In this document: positions 14,215 through 29,200 of the stretch, piece after piece
Layout of the letters: every line of letters starts with the position of its first letter
Position numbering within the stretch: the stretch's first letter is position 1
The notes under the pieces: model-generated
Database searches by the model: none
The model's input: the letters and a program-made list of their open reading frames with translations, nothing else
What the model was told of the DNA's origin: nothing
Program-made: the position numbers and the translations under genes
Source of the DNA: Rostratula benghalensis
Lineage: Eukaryota; Chordata; Aves; Charadriiformes; Rostratulidae
Assembly (NCBI GenBank): GCA_013399305.1
Contig: VXAI01000639.1
Span: 100,093-164,092, forward strand
DNA: 64,000 nt
Direction of reading: 5' to 3'

Positions 14215-17200
14215 CTCAGAAAAATCTGTAGGATGCGAGAAGTATTTCATGCCCAGCCATAACGTAAAGTACAGTTTCTCCATCAGCTGAGAAACCTTCC
14301 TGAGATGGGCTTCTCCTTCCTCAGGAGGCAGCTGATCATCTCCTTCCTACCAGACCCCATGTCTGCAGCTCCAGGGTTGCTGCAGGCATGGGTGAGACCC
14401 TATGTCATGGCCAAGTCCTCCAGGTGCCAGGTAGATGCCAAGGGCAGCACTGGGAACCAGGTGGTTACTCCCAGCCTGTTTTTCAGAGGAATGGGAATGG
14501 AGACCTGGTACATGGCATGGTGAGACTCATGGATGTACCAGAGATGGAGTCCAGTATTTCCTGATGGGTCCAACAGTCTCTGGACAGGAGGAAAGGTGCA
14601 AATGAAGGGATGCAACACAGACAGCGTGTTGGTGTCTCTGCGACGTGCACCCAGAGCAGGTCCCTGAGTTCTCCAGCTCTCTGAATTGCCATCTGCTTTC
14701 CTTCCCCTGCCACGCTTCCATCACCATGGGACAGTGTAAGGGACCACTAACAAAGCAGCCTGAAGAGACTTTTAATGTCTCAAAGACTGAAGGACCAGCC
14801 TTTCTCCTCAAGGAACTGATAAGCACCTTCTTACCTCTTGTGCTATTCATGGGAAGGAGAGTCAAGGACCAGTCTTAAAGAAACAGAACAGCCCCGATTT
14901 CTTTCCTGTGAAGGATGAGCTGTTTCTCCAAAAAAGACATAACACCCAGTGCTGACCCTTGCCTCATTATTCATGACATGCATATTAAAATTCACATCCC
15001 TGCATATGCTAATGATCCTGCTAAACATATCTGGTTGTAGCTCTCGTCTCCCCACCCAAATCATGCTGCACATCACCTGCTGCAGGAGAAAACTGATGTG
15101 AGATGAAACTGCCCTAGCAATGGGGGAAAACCTTCCATGAAGAAATTAAAAGAGAGAGGGAGAAGATGATTTCTGACCTTGGAACATTTTTTCCCTTGAA
15201 GAGTCCTGTGACCCTGACTGACCAGAGTAACGTTTATCTCCCTTCTTTTATCCCTCCTCTATCCCTTTATTTTTTTTCTTTTTTTTCCCCTTCTTCTTTT
15301 CTTCTTTCTTTCTCTTTCCTTTCACAGATGTAACACAAGGCACACTGCACCACTTGCTAGAATTCATTGTACACCTGTTATTAAGTACCACTCACCACAG
15401 TCTGTTGCATATCTGTTGCTAATTAATGCAATGCATACCTTACCATTTGTCATAATTTGCTATATACCTAATTATCGTGGACCTAGTTAAGACCTGGATA
15501 TAACCTAATAAATGTTTGTATACAGACCTTGAGATTTGTCTCACCCTAGTCTGCACTGCTGGGGATTTACAAATCTGAGTCACTTACCCTCCTCCTTTCT
15601 GGGTGAGGTGGGACAGGAATGGCTCCAGAAGTCCAAGACCATGCACCTTCTATGGATAAGATCTTGGATGTTACATCATTCTCCTCCCATGGCCAAGAGG
15701 ACATTATCAGAAAGCAGTCCTGTGCTTAATGTTTCCAGGTTGTACACGACAGAAAAGCTTGCTCTGATGGTCCCACTCATAATGCAGTGTCACCACGTGG
15801 AGCTTTGGCATCAGGTTCATCCCAAACTGTCTCACACATCCATGTAGATTACAAGCTCTGGGATCGCTCTACAGGCTGCCACTGGTAAAAGGTGAAGGAA
15901 GCTAAGAAACTGGTGCTTGCTGCAGAGGAGTAATGAGGCTGGCAGAAGGTGCTATTTGTTTGTGGACACTGTGCCCTCCTGCTCCCCTGTTCCTACGTGT
16001 CAGAGCTGGTGTTTAGTCCCTTGGCCAGGGACTGGTGTGGTTTCCTGGCCATCCTGGACCTCGGTCCTCACGGGATGCAGCATAGAATAACAGAATGATA
16101 GAGCTGCCTCAGTTGGAAGGGACCTTTCAGACCATCAAGTCCAACCATTAACCCAGCACTGACAAAACCCACCACTAACCCATGTCCCTCAGCACCATGT
16201 CTGCCCGGCTTTTAAGTATCTCTAGGGATGGCAATTCCACCACTGTCCTGGGAAGCCTCTTCCAAGGTTGACAACTCCTTCCATGAAGAAATTTCTCCTA
16301 ATATCCATCCTAAACTTCCCCTGGTGCAACTTGAGGAAATTTCCTCTTGTCCCATCGCCTGTTCCTTGGGAGAAGAGATCAACACCCCTTGGCTACACCC
16401 TCCTCTCAGTGAGAAGGTCTCCCCTCAGCATCCTTCTCTCCAGGCTGAACACCCCCAGCTCCCTCAGCCTCTCCTCACACTTATGTTTCAGACCCCTCAC
16501 CAGCTCCATTGCCCTTCTCTGAATGTTGTCTTCTTTGTGAGAGACTTTGTCTCTCAAATTTTTATTTTTTTTTTAATTTTTTGTGGTGAGGGGCCCAAAA
16601 CTGCATGCAGTGCTTGAGGTGGGGCCTCACCAGTGCCCTGGACAGAGGGATGGTCACTGCCCCGGTCCTGTTGGCCACACTGTTCCTGACCCAGGCCAGG
16701 ATGCTGGTGGCCTCCTTGGCCCCCTGGGCACTCTGCTGGCTCATGTTTAGCCCCTGCTGACCAACACCCCCAGGACCTTTTCTGCCAGGCAGCTCCAGCC
16801 ACTCTGCCCCAGCCTGGAGAGTCCATGGTGTTGGTGTGACCCAAGAGCAGGACCTGTTTACATTTACACTGACCACAGAAAAGATGTGTGAGGTTGACAC
16901 GTCCTCAGTGTGACTTGGGACCTTGCAGTTGTCTCCAGGTATAACGACTTGGTCTGTCTTTGAGTGATTAGGAGACCTTTCCTTTGTGACCTTAGGCTTT
17001 GAAAGGGCCTTGAAGGTAACAGCCTGGTTTACCAGCTCCAGGCAATCATGTGGACATGATTTTTTTCCTGCATACCACAGCAATGCCTCTGCTCCCCAGA
17101 CATAGGGTCCCTTCTAACATGAGAGACTGGTTCACAGTCTGCTGCAAAAGGGCACTCAGGGCAGGACGTAAGGAACAGAAGAACCAGCCTGAAGGAGAAT

Positions 17201-20200
17201 TAGTTCAGGCTATGGGACCAGGTCATGGATGAGGGTGTCTCCTCTCTCCAGCTGCACCATAGCTGTGTGCAGCCCTGACTTCAACACTAGCAAGACTAGA
17301 AGAGTCAGTCAACAGGAAACCCACAGGACCTACACACTGGCATTACTTCCAGTTTAATTCCTTCCTGGGCATGTCCCTTGTGAGATGGGCACATGTGTAC
17401 AGTGGGAGAGATCCTTCTCAGAAAGACATGTAAAGAAATGTCAGGTACTCCCCTCATTTTCTCAAAGAATGTGCTAGAAGCAGCACCTCTGGGAAGATGG
17501 AAATACTGCTGGGCTGTCTCACACATGGTGAGCTGCTGGCCAGCTCTTGGGTGGAATTTTAAACAGTGACCTTACACTAACCAGCAGGAAGCACAACCAA
17601 GAGTTATATCACCCACTGTCTCTTTAGTGCAAGTTTTGAAACAAATCCAGCAGAAAATAACTTAAGAATTCAACTAATCCAATGGTTAATCTGTTATCTA
17701 ATGGTTATCAACCATTAGATAACAGATTTAGACATATTTCTTTTCTACTGGATAAACACAGACACAACATAAAAAACGTGGAACGCAAAATTATCAAAAG
17801 AAGGAGACAAAGAGGATTCAAGCTTTATAGAGCTCCTGTTCTTTGTTCTAGCACCTTCAGTGGAATGAACAATTGGAAATGTTAATTGAATTTATTTTTG
17901 AAAAAGGATGCTGCTGCAAAGCAGTGGTGACTTGTTTTGCACCGTAGGTTCCTGGATAATAGGTCCTGAGCACGTGCTGCTGCAGTGCAGAGAACGTCAA
18001 AGCAGCAAGAATGCAGGAGGGTTTGGGTTTTGGCCAGGTGCTCTGGTAGAAGGGCTTTGGGCACTGCCAAAGCACAACAAAGCAGACTGGCACCATGGAA
18101 ATAAATCACATTACTTGAATGCCTCTGCTAAAGCTGCAAGAAGGATATTTCAGCAGTTCCTTCCCAGCTGTGAGAAGCTCAGAGGAAAGGATCTGTTCTC
18201 ATATCTCCAGTTCCAAGGAGAAACACAATCTGCAATTTTCCATCCTTTCTTCGTGAACCACAAGAGTAAAACCTAGAATTTTGAACTAAACTTTAGTATT
18301 TGGACCATAACTCTGTGCTAAGGGATGAAAACTCTACCTGGGGAATCAGAGTGCAGAGGGTGCTCCTTCTTCTCCCCGCAGGACCAATGATCTCTACCAC
18401 CACCATCACCGTCCCCAACCCGCTCCAGTTCAAAAGCCTGGGAGAAGAGCTGCTTGTGATTCCACAACAATCAACAGACTAATTCCTAATTACCACCCGC
18501 ACCAGGCAGTAATTAATTCATATTGCTTTTTTCAAGCTGAGTTCAAATTTGAAGCATATTATATTGCATATGGAAATGCTTTATATAATACATGGCTGAA
18601 GTTTAATGTCCCTGCAGAAGTGAAGAACCGGTGGAAGTACAGGGGGGCTGCTACCAGGCAGGAGAGCACGGAGCTTTCTGCTCTCTCACAGACCTGCACA
18701 AGACGCCGTGCCAAGCTCTCACAAACCATCAGGGTCCTGAGGACAACACTAGGTCCTAATGGCCCTGGCCAGTGTCACCCAGTACCTCTGTGGGCCCAAG
18801 ATCCCCATTTCAGACGAGCCCAAGCTGTGCCCCAGCTCAGCCACCGCTGATACTGATTTGAACCACAAATGGGAGGAAGCAAGGCTGGCAATTTCTTATC
18901 TGCTCCCTTCCCAAAAAGGTATCTGAAAACAGAGAAACCAGTAATTTTCTCTTGATTACACTATCACCGTCAGCAATTTATTATTTTTTTTTTCTGACTG
19001 AAAGTTCACCAGAACAAAATGAGCATTTCAAAATAGAAACAGCATAATGGCATTTTATCATCTTTCAAAACTGAAAATTTAAGGTTATTGAATGAAAGTT
19101 TAACACTTACTACCCCAGCACTTTATTTCAAAACCATCCAGAGTCTCTGCTGTCCTGAGTATTTGAATATATACCACACTAACGTATGCAGAATTAAATG
19201 ATACCACAGGACAATTGCCGTGCAAGTTCATTCTGGTAATGGGTAACAAAGAAAAATCTTCAGCTGCACCAATGGGAAGAGCCAGTTTCCCCTGGGTGTA
19301 CTGCAAGCCACCTTATTTTAAATGCTGGCCCTTACTGGGATATCTGCCTTACAGTGAGGATTAACTCTGGTCTGCAAATGCCAGTTTTTTGCCCAGGCAG
19401 GAGGCAGGGAAACTAGTTCAGAAGGAGATTTCTTTAGGCATCTACATTTGAATCTCATTCCAGTCACCGAAAAAACACCCTCAATTAGACTCAAACAATC
19501 GACACACACTTTAGACCTCTAAAGTCTTGCTGTACAGCTTTAGAGTCTTATAGGCCTTGGCACAAATTCTATTGCAGTCATTTAAAATCCACTGCATCAA
19601 GTAGTGTCAGGTTCTGCCACTGATTCCAGCAGCAATTCCTTAGAAACACCAGCTTTCCCTCTGACAAGCATCTTCCAAGGTTAGTTGGTTGGTTGGGTTG
19701 TTTTTTTTTCAGGTCTAATTCATATAATATAACTGCTCTACCAGAACTAGGAGCTAATATTTGACTCCAGCTGTCAAGCTGCAAGAGTTGCACAGCTACA
19801 GAACACAGCTGCTCCATGCTATATTAATTAAGTAACCTCTCTGTCACACCAGTACTTTCCTCAAAGACTCAAACCAGGCATGTTCAATAAAACCCATTTT
19901 CCACAGGCCATTATCATCTTCTAGCTCAGCCTCCCCTTGACTGTGGCTCCTAAAACCCCACATTTCCCTCTGCTCCCAGAATAATAATCAGCCAATAATT
20001 CTATGAAAGTCCCCAGCCCTCACACCCTGGTACCCACAATCCCATCACAGGGTACCACAGCATCTCCAGCCCTTTGGCTTTCTCCTGTAATCCCTCTGTC
20101 TCCTTTTCTCCCTCTATTCCATGTGCCTGTATCTTTGTGGCACACATTGTATAACAATGTTCAGCTGGAGATTAAAAGAAGTAAAGTTTTTCCTAAGCAG

Positions 20201-23200
20201 ATCCAGTATTTTCCCCCCATATTTCTATAGATATTAAAAAAAAAAAGCCAAGCAAGCAAATAAATACCTTTTACCTCATTGATACTCCATGTTCTTCACG
20301 TTCTTCCCCTCTATTTGCACTGGCTGTCCCTTATGGGCAGACCTTGGGTATGGCAATTACCTGATTCTTGTGTTCTAGTGCTCCTTGATATTGGGGCCAT
20401 AGTGAGGGAAGGAGCTGCAGGGAGATCACAGAGGTTTGGGATCTAAAGGGCAAAGATATTGCCACTGGGACAGTCATCTGATGTTTGGCTGCGGGTGAAG
20501 GGCTTTAAAGGCTTCCCCATTCAGCTACAGCCAGAAATCCAGCCCACCAGCAGCACGCATTTGGGGTCTACCTGTCTGTGGCTGTAAAATACTTACTAGT
20601 CTGGAGCTCAGTGTAAATGGATGAGTGGATTGTGTCGCTCACCATAGATTTTCTGAATTCCTTGGAGGTCATCCTGAGGCAGTTTGAAGTTGTGTGTTTC
20701 CATGTACTGGTAGAAAGGAGCCATGATGGCACTGGGATCATTGGAGTGCTCCAGACCCAGCGCGTGTCCCAGCTCGTGGACTGCGACCAGGAAGAGATCG
20801 TTCCCTGTGGAAGGAAAGCACAGCCAGGTCACTCCACACCACAGCCTGGTGCAACCCCAAGCCCTGATTACTCATGAAACAAGAAGCAAACACTTCCATA
20901 CGCTGTCCTATTGCTCAGCAAGTCACGCTGCCAGGGGCAGCTCCCAGAGGTGGTTTTAGTCCTTAAAGTCTGTGCAGCTTTTACAGTCACAGAATCACAG
21001 AATCACAGAACATCAGGGATTGGAAGGGACCTGGAAAGCTCATCCAGTCCCATCCCCCTGCCAGAGCAGGAACACCCAGAGCAGGGCACACAGGAAGGTG
21101 TCCAGGAGGGGTTTGAATGTCTCCAGAGAAGGAGACTCCACCACCTCTCTGGGCAGCCCCTGCCAGTGCTCCCTCACCCTCACCATGAAGAAGTTTTTCC
21201 TCATATTTAAATGGATCCTCCTGTGTTCCAGCTTGCACCCATTGCCCCTTGCCCTATCGTAGGCCATCACTGAGAAGAGCCTGGCTCCATCCTCCTGACA
21301 CTCACCCTTTCCAGATTTATAAACATTCAGGAGGTCACCCCTCAGTCTCCTCTTCCCCAAGCTCAAGAGACCCAGCTCCCTCAGCCTTTCCTCCAATGGG
21401 AGATGCTCCCCTCCCTTCAGCATCTTTGTAGCCTTGCCCTGGACTCTCTCCAGCAGTTCCCTGTCCCTCTGGAGCTGAGGGGCCCAGAACTGGACACACT
21501 ATTCCAGATGGGGTCTCCCCAGGGCAGAGCAGAGGGGGAGGAGAACCTCTCTGGACCTACTGACCACCCCCCTTCTCCTACACCCCAGGATGCCATTGGC
21601 CTTCCTGGCCACCAGGGCACAGAGCTGGCTCATGGTCATCCTGCTGCCCACCAGGACCCCCAGGTCCCTTTCCCCATCACTGCTCTCCAACTGGGCAGTT
21701 CCCAACTTGTACTGGTACCTGCAGTTGTTCTTGCCCAGATACAGGACTCTACACTTGTCCTTGTTCTATTCCATTAAATTTCTCTCTGCCCAGCTCTCCA
21801 GGATATCGACTGTAGACTCTTTTGCAGAGTTTACAGAAAGTGGCCAACAAAATAGGCTGCTCTGATACCATTGCTCCTCGTCTGAGTGCTGTCAGGAGAT
21901 GTGAGAGCCCTGCCAGGCTCTTCAGCAGCAATGGAACATGATGGGGAGGGAGCTTTGTCCCCATTCTGTGTCCTTTGGTGCCATGCTCTGATCTGACCTG
22001 GACCACCAAATTCTGTAAGGGGAGATCTGTGAGGCACCTGGCAAGGCAGGAGGAAGGATGGAGAAGACAAGGTCTAACTCCTACCCCAGCACATGTAATT
22101 CCTGGGACAACTCCATCTCCTCTAGCACAGGCTCCTCAAAGTGCTGTTACTCTGCTGGACTCCTGGCACTGCCACGTGTCCTGGAGGAGGGGAGCACAGG
22201 CAGCACCACCCAGCAGGAGACACCGCCATAGAGGGAAAGGCTGGGCTGGATCCCAGTGGCAGGAGGAGGAAGGAAGAAAGAAGGAACATGCTCCTTGAGA
22301 GGAAGAGAAAGGGTTGAGGAACCTGTCTGGTCCAGAAGCTGGTAGAAGTGTGAAGTAGGGGTACCTTCAACTCTGTGCTACAGGCATACACTCCTCTGCA
22401 GTCCCACAGATCTGGGACCTTCACTCCTTCATCTAGTGTGGTCCCTGGATGTCCTACTCCGTGAGGGCACCTCGACATAAGAGGTGTCACAGGCAATGGA
22501 AGACACAGTCAACCAGGACAGATGTCTCTCTCTATGCCAATAAAATGCCCAATCCCTCAATTCTCTCTGAATCGGGCCTCTCTGCTTTTGCTTTGTTTCT
22601 GCCAAGGCACAATCCAAAAGCACTGGAATCACACTCCAGAGAAAACAATTGGCAGAGGCAGCTCAGAGGATGCTTTGCAGCATCTCCATCCCCTGCAACC
22701 TCCATTCCCTGCATCTTGAAACAGCACCTTAGAGGTAACAAAGGTCAGGTTTGTGTACAGAGCTGAGCTCTCCTTGGGACAGGAGCTGCAAGTAGTGATT
22801 CAGGCACAACTGTCTCTGGTTTTCAAATACTTATTGCTTCCCTGTCACCTAGGAAAAGGTGGCAACCCCAGGTTCAGCAGCCTACAAATCTTCACAGCAA
22901 GCTGCTCTGCAGGCATCACAAGATACTTGAAGTCAGTAACAAACAGAACTCAACTGCTCATAGACACCACACCAAAATGGTTAAACTGTGTAAATAATTG
23001 GGTGGAAGGGCGTAAGCACCTGAATATACAAGATATGTTAAAATACACAACTGCATTTCAAATAAATGTTGATACATTTGGTGAAATACAAATATCCAAA
23101 AACATACGTGTGTATGTAATGAAAATTGCACGATTATTTTATTTGGGAAATCCAAATGGGGACTTAGTAATTTTTCCTCATCTGGTGTGTGCAGAACAAG

Positions 23201-26200
23201 TCATGAAGAGTGCAACAGCAAAGTATCAAAAGCATTAAGCAGTTTCACGGTAAAGTTTGGATGACTGATCACCCTTTGTGAGTTTTCAAAACCATTCAAG
23301 CTTAGAAGATGCTCCCAGCTTTCCAAACGGATTCAAAGACTCTAAGTCAGTTGAAAATTAAATGGTCGTGGTCTCCTATATCACTTAGATGCACAGGAAA
23401 GCATAGTTTTCACTGTTACCATAACTACCCACACATGGAAGTCCCTGCTACGAGCTCCCTGCCCTCAGGACAGAGCTGACTTCCATGAGACTCTTCATGG
23501 GCTCATGGCTGTGCCCCTGCTCAGTGCTCGGAGACTTTTTCCCTCCGTCAATTTGGGGGCATTCTCCTCCTTGCTGAAGCATCTTGTCTGTATGTAAATC
23601 TACATATAAATCTACAGAAGTTACTTGCCTCCATGCGTGTCAGGAGCCTAAGATCAGTCACTATCTTCATTTAAATTACGTTTAAATAGCACTCAGTCAC
23701 TTTCTTCCCCAAACCAATGGCAGCCCACTCCACATGTGGAAAACAGGATCACACAGAGTGACAAGAGAGTTGAGGTTGGAAGTCATGTCTGGAGATTGTC
23801 TAGTCCAAGTTTCCCAGTTCAAGCAAGTTCCTCAGTCCAAGCAGGTTACCTGGGACTGTGTCCAGTCGGGTTTTAAACGTCAAGTTTCTTGCATTTGGAA
23901 GCTCTCCATAGCACTCCAGATGTGCTGGGCAGAAAGGAAGGTTCATCTCCCTTGACCTGCTGGCCATTCTCTTCCCAATGCAGCCCTGGATGCCACTGGC
24001 TGTCTGTGCTGCAGGACTCATACTCAAATCAGTGTCAACCAGGACCCCCAGGTCCTCCTCTGCGAAGCCGCTTTCCAATCTGTTGGCCACCAACAGAGCC
24101 CAGGTGCAGGGCTTTGCATTTCTCTCTGCTGAACTTCTTTAGGTTCCTTTCAGCCTGTTTCTCCAGCCTCTCAAGGTCTCTCTGAATGACAGAATCACTC
24201 TTCAGTGAATCAACCTCTCCTCCAAACTTTCTATAATCTTCAAACTTGCTGAGAGTGCACTCTGCTGCATCGAGGTAATCCGTGAAGATATTGAACAGTA
24301 TTGATCTCACTATCAACCCCTCTGACACACAGCCTGAGCTCCACCATCTCATGGTTACTGTAGCCAAGGATGTTACTCACCTTCACACCACCCACCAGTT
24401 CTTCCTTTTAAAGTGTCAGGTCCAGCAGATCACCCGTCTTTGTTGGTTCCTTGATCACCAGTGAGACAACCAGGAAGAGTTTGGAGATGATCAGCAAGCC
24501 CAGAAAGATGAAGGCTCGTACCTGAGGGAAGTATGTCAACACCCACGGTGGTCAACCCATCCACTAGTGAACAGAGAATCGCACCTTCCAAGTTATCCTT
24601 ATGAAATACCTATACCTGGAAATATGGACATCTGTGGAAAACAGCTGCTGTTGTCCAGTTTGAATGACAGTGGTGTGAGAGGATGCCATAAAGAAGGAAA
24701 AATTCTGGCTGGGGAGCTCTGCTTCCTTGGATCTCGAGGTAAGGGACTCACCAAGAAATGGACCATCCCAGCTCTAGCACAGCCACAGAGGACAGGTCAG
24801 CACTGGAGTGGAACAGCCATCCTCCTGATGGAAGATGCACTGCGGGGTGGCTACTCGAACAGGAGTAGTGGTGTCCTAAGAGGTGATGGCTGGAGCTAAA
24901 GGCAATTTCTAGGAAATTAAGTGACTTCCCATAGAGAGCAAGACAAGAAGCTCCTCTTGTTTCTCAACACATACTCTGATTCCCAATGCCGTGGTTGCTT
25001 CCCATCTCAAACCCTTTGGTGAGAGGCAATAGAATGACACGCGCAGACACAGCTCCGTCTGCTGCTCCCTGCCCTGGCCAGGCAGTTCTCACCACTGTTC
25101 CATCCCCTCAACTTTTCTTTCTGTTCGAGCCTCCTCCCAGACACATCCATAGTTCTCTTTCTTCCAACACGCCCACGTCATCTGCAGCTCCATATTCTGT
25201 AAGATGGTCCCAGGTCTGAGAGTAGCCAAGTCATTTCCAGAGGGAAGCAGACAGCATGCATTTTGTGGGATGAGGAGACAGGAGAAGAGTCTAAGACCAA
25301 TTTGTAAGCACCGAGTGCTCAAAACCCCAGCTCTGGATTCACTGTTTCTCTTGAGGGGAGAAGTTCCTTTAGAACTTTAGAAAGAAATTCAAATACCATT
25401 TATTTTTGTAAATGGTAGGGCATTTCGTAGCATGGAAGAGAACACATTCTTCATTTTTATTTCAAAGGGTGAGATAAGATTGGCTCTGAAAAGAAAATGT
25501 CAGGGTATAAAACTATTGCCTGAGAGTCTGCTCATCTCTTTCCACAGCCCTTACAGCTGCGATGGCTCTTTGTGTACTGTTACCCCCTGCTCTTTGGCTG
25601 CTGTATTCAAACTGTCCACTCATTTGATCTGAACAGAGCCTCGACCTTCAAACTGTTTCTGTTAGGTCTTGAACATACAGCAAGGTCTTTGACCTCCATG
25701 TTCTCCAGAGTTCTGGATAGATCAGCACTCTTAAACATGACCATCCTTTTGGAGCAAGATTCATACAGAATCTCAAACAGAAACAAGGTCAGGCAACCAG
25801 ATAAAGCTCCTTCATTTCCTGTTCAACCCCGCTTCCCCAAGACAAGGGAAACTCATACTCAGTGCATACCAGCCACCTGGGTGAGACAGTGAAGCGGAGC
25901 AGGACCTGACCACCCTTGCTTTGTATTTGCAGGGAAAGGGCCCAAGAGAAACCCAACAATTTTTTGCTTGTTCCCACCATCTGTACAAAATAAAGAGGTC
26001 TGGTGAGAGACCTGCCTGATCTTTCTCCTTTCCCATCCTCAGGAGCATCCAGAAGTCCACCAGTTAAGGACCAGAGAGAGGATGACCCTGTAAAACCGGG
26101 GGTAGTTTTCTAAGTTGGTTCACTGAGTGAAATGGTTGACCTGCTATGCTAAAACACAAAAAAGCACAGTTAATTTAGCTTTAAAGTTGCTGATATGCTT

Positions 26201-29200
26201 TCCTCACCAAAACAACGTTCTCACCAGAGGAAGTTGGGAGAACACACCTCTAACAATACAAAAGCATCGCTCGGGATCATGGTGCCAAAGCAGGTGAATA
26301 CTCTGCTTTTCTTACATCCAGTTCAAGAACTCTGTGCTCCCCACGCACACACCAGCCACAGAACACACACAGCTTCAAAAGTACCTTTTAGTCAAATTTC
26401 CTTAATTAAAAGTAATCTAAATTGGTGTTCAGAATAAAACTGCTGTTAGCTGATGTGCTCGCAGTTGGGAACCCCAGGTCACTGAAGATAAATTACAATA
26501 AAAATCACACATCAAAACCAGCTCTTTGGTTAAGCTCTCAAATTGGTCAGAATATATTACCTTTCCTACAGAGATAAACACATGGGTTTATGGCAACACC
26601 ACAGCTAACCTGCTTTATGTATGGTCTTCCTCCTAGGCATACACTCCATCACTCATGCTTCTTTGATTTTCATCTTCAACTGGAAAAACATCTGTTAAAT
26701 CAGGCAACAGACACCTTGAGAAAGGTTTTTTCTCTGTGAAACTGCCAGCCCATGCCTTCTTGTAGAGTTCTGTTAATTTTCACTAAGAAAATCTGTACCA
26801 AACCCTTTTCTTTATTTGGCTAAGTAACTCACTGCATAGTTGGGTACCCAACTGCTGCAGGTCAGCAAAACCACTCCTCTCAATGCCTATGAGTTTACAG
26901 CAATGGGTCACAGGGATATTATTAGGGCAACGTTGGGATATTAGTATTTATCCCTGCATGCAGGAGCTGTACATAGAGCCGTTCTGAGTGCAGGCAGGCT
27001 CTGTAAAGCACCCAGCAGAGCAGAGGGTAAATCCAGGACAGAGCTTCTATGACAACAGGAGTACAAATAGTAATGTACATCTGATGAATAACAGAAAAGC
27101 AACTGTGAATCTCCAGTCTCTCTCATACTATCAGTTATGCTAACACATCTAGGCATTGCAGTTTGCTCAGACATAATTAAAAACACACGGGAAGGTTAAA
27201 TTTTTAAATTTTATTGAAGAATGATAGTGAGGAAGTCAGATCATCGGTTGTGACAACGACATGCCTCAAGTAATTACAGAAAAGATGGTGTGAACTAAAC
27301 ATGCTTTAAACAAAAAAATGACCCCTTCCACTCTGAAAGCCACGGAGAGAAAACTGTTTTCCAAGCACAACTTAAAGGAGCTTTAGGGCTACTCTAAGCT
27401 ATGCCTTGGCTCTTGCATCTCGAGACCTGGTAGGTCTGAACCAGCCAACAGAAGAGCACGTGGTTTGTCCGTACTCCCCGTTCACATCCACATCAAGAAG
27501 ATTTTCAATCTCCTGAAGACCCTGGGGAAGTGGTGATAGTGCTCTGCCATTTGTTTGCATCAAGAGAGACGTGGAAAATAGCTTTTCTATCTAGAAAGGA
27601 AGAAAATACATGTTAAAAAATGCAGGTTTTATTTTGTTCATAAACTACTATAAACAAAGCAATGAATATGAAGCATAAAACCTCTTAAGAGTGTCGTTAA
27701 ACAGCTTCACCGGAGGTAGGAGGAGTGAGGTGTAGTCTTAAAGAGAAATTGTGCCACATTAACAAACTGACCCCCATGAGATCAAGTGACTGCAGCAGGA
27801 CAAAGAACTACATCATGTTACAGATCACCATGAAAGGGGGGTAAGTTTGCCTTATTGTCCCCAAAAATCAGTGTGTCACTGGGTTACAGACCTGCCAGCA
27901 TTATCGGACAGGGCACGCATGGCACTGTGAGGACAATCTCCTGTAGGAATTCCCAGGAAAAATCTGAATTATTTTTCTGGAATGGTGAGACCCAAACTGA
28001 GGGAGTGATGTGTAGTGAAGAGTGGGCAGCCAGAGAGAGCGGTGAATATTTAGCTGGCTCAGCAACCCAACCTTCCATGGAATAAGAGTGTTCTGCTGAA
28101 AAACTGTCCCATGTCTTTCAGAAGTGTAGGCTGTAATTCATTAAGCAGTACCACAGGCTTACCAATCCCAAACTGAAAACAGCATGTCATTCCCTAATTT
28201 GGAAGAACAGATGGTAAGAAAAATACTCATAAAAGCATGGGGAATGTAGGTAGGACTTTCATCCCATCACTCTTGAAAAGAAGCCATGCTGGTGTGTTTA
28301 GTTTTTACAAGTAGTTAAATACAGCAGGGTCTACAGACAGAATTTACTACTCAAGCCAGCAGTGGACCAACCAGGAATACAAACAAACAAACAAAAACAC
28401 CACACACAAACAACAACAAAAAAAACCACAACACAAAAAACAAGGGGATTTTTAAATCCTTGGAAGACTGGGCCAGTGTTTTCCAACCAGGCCCTGGCCC
28501 AGGCAGTGAGGATACAAACCAGTTTGGGCTATTTGGGATTCTATTTTGCCAGCCAGGTTGAAATTATATCTACCTCCTTGTACTGACAACAGAGAAAGTG
28601 CTGGTCTGGAAGCTGTGAGAGTAGCTCTTTGTCACAAAGAGGGTGTTTTCTCCCCTCGCTACGACAGGAGATTTTTACTGCCTTTGTCCTCCCTGACACA
28701 GGAGGTTCCTGATGGAGTTGAGTAGGACTGAGAAATAAGAGAAGTGGGATTTAACAGACCCCTTCAAAGTGGTATCATTGGGGGATTTGGGTGAAAAACA
28801 CAATGCTACTCAAACTGCCTTCAAATCTTGTGCTCTTCTTCAGAAACAGGAGAGAAATAAAGAAAAAAAGGATTTAAACAACTCCTATGACTGTCGCTTG
28901 GTTGTGATGTCAAAATCTAGAGTATTGGGTGTTGTTCTGTTGCTGATGCTGCAACTCAGCTCTGACAGCAGCAACCAGAAAACTCGTGTCAAGAATTCAC
29001 CTATTTTTAATTTTTTCCTACTCCTGAACATTTTTACATGTTGTGGTGGGGTTTTTTTAACACCTGTCCCCCTCAGCAAGCAGAACACAGCAAGGTTATT
29101 AGAGATACTGCTGTGCTTTGGGTCACTTCACAGCATCTGTTTCTGCTTTACAAAGGAAGGCAGCAAGAAAAGACTTTTTGGCTCACCTTGATTCTCATCA

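Larger units (their letters stand above)
7748..20642 (-). other. MMP24: MMP24 intron 5 (12.9 kb)
   Basis: Contains three CR1 fragments (9893-9960, 10605-10806, 16083-16870), an A/C-rich run near 8090-8150, a poly-T tract at 14188-14216, a polypyrimidine stretch at 15265-15325 and a perfect 19-bp inverted repeat at 17688-17728. Open frames here (e.g. 10819-11298 minus, 12641-13159 plus) show no family match or splice structure. Confidence 0.75.
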
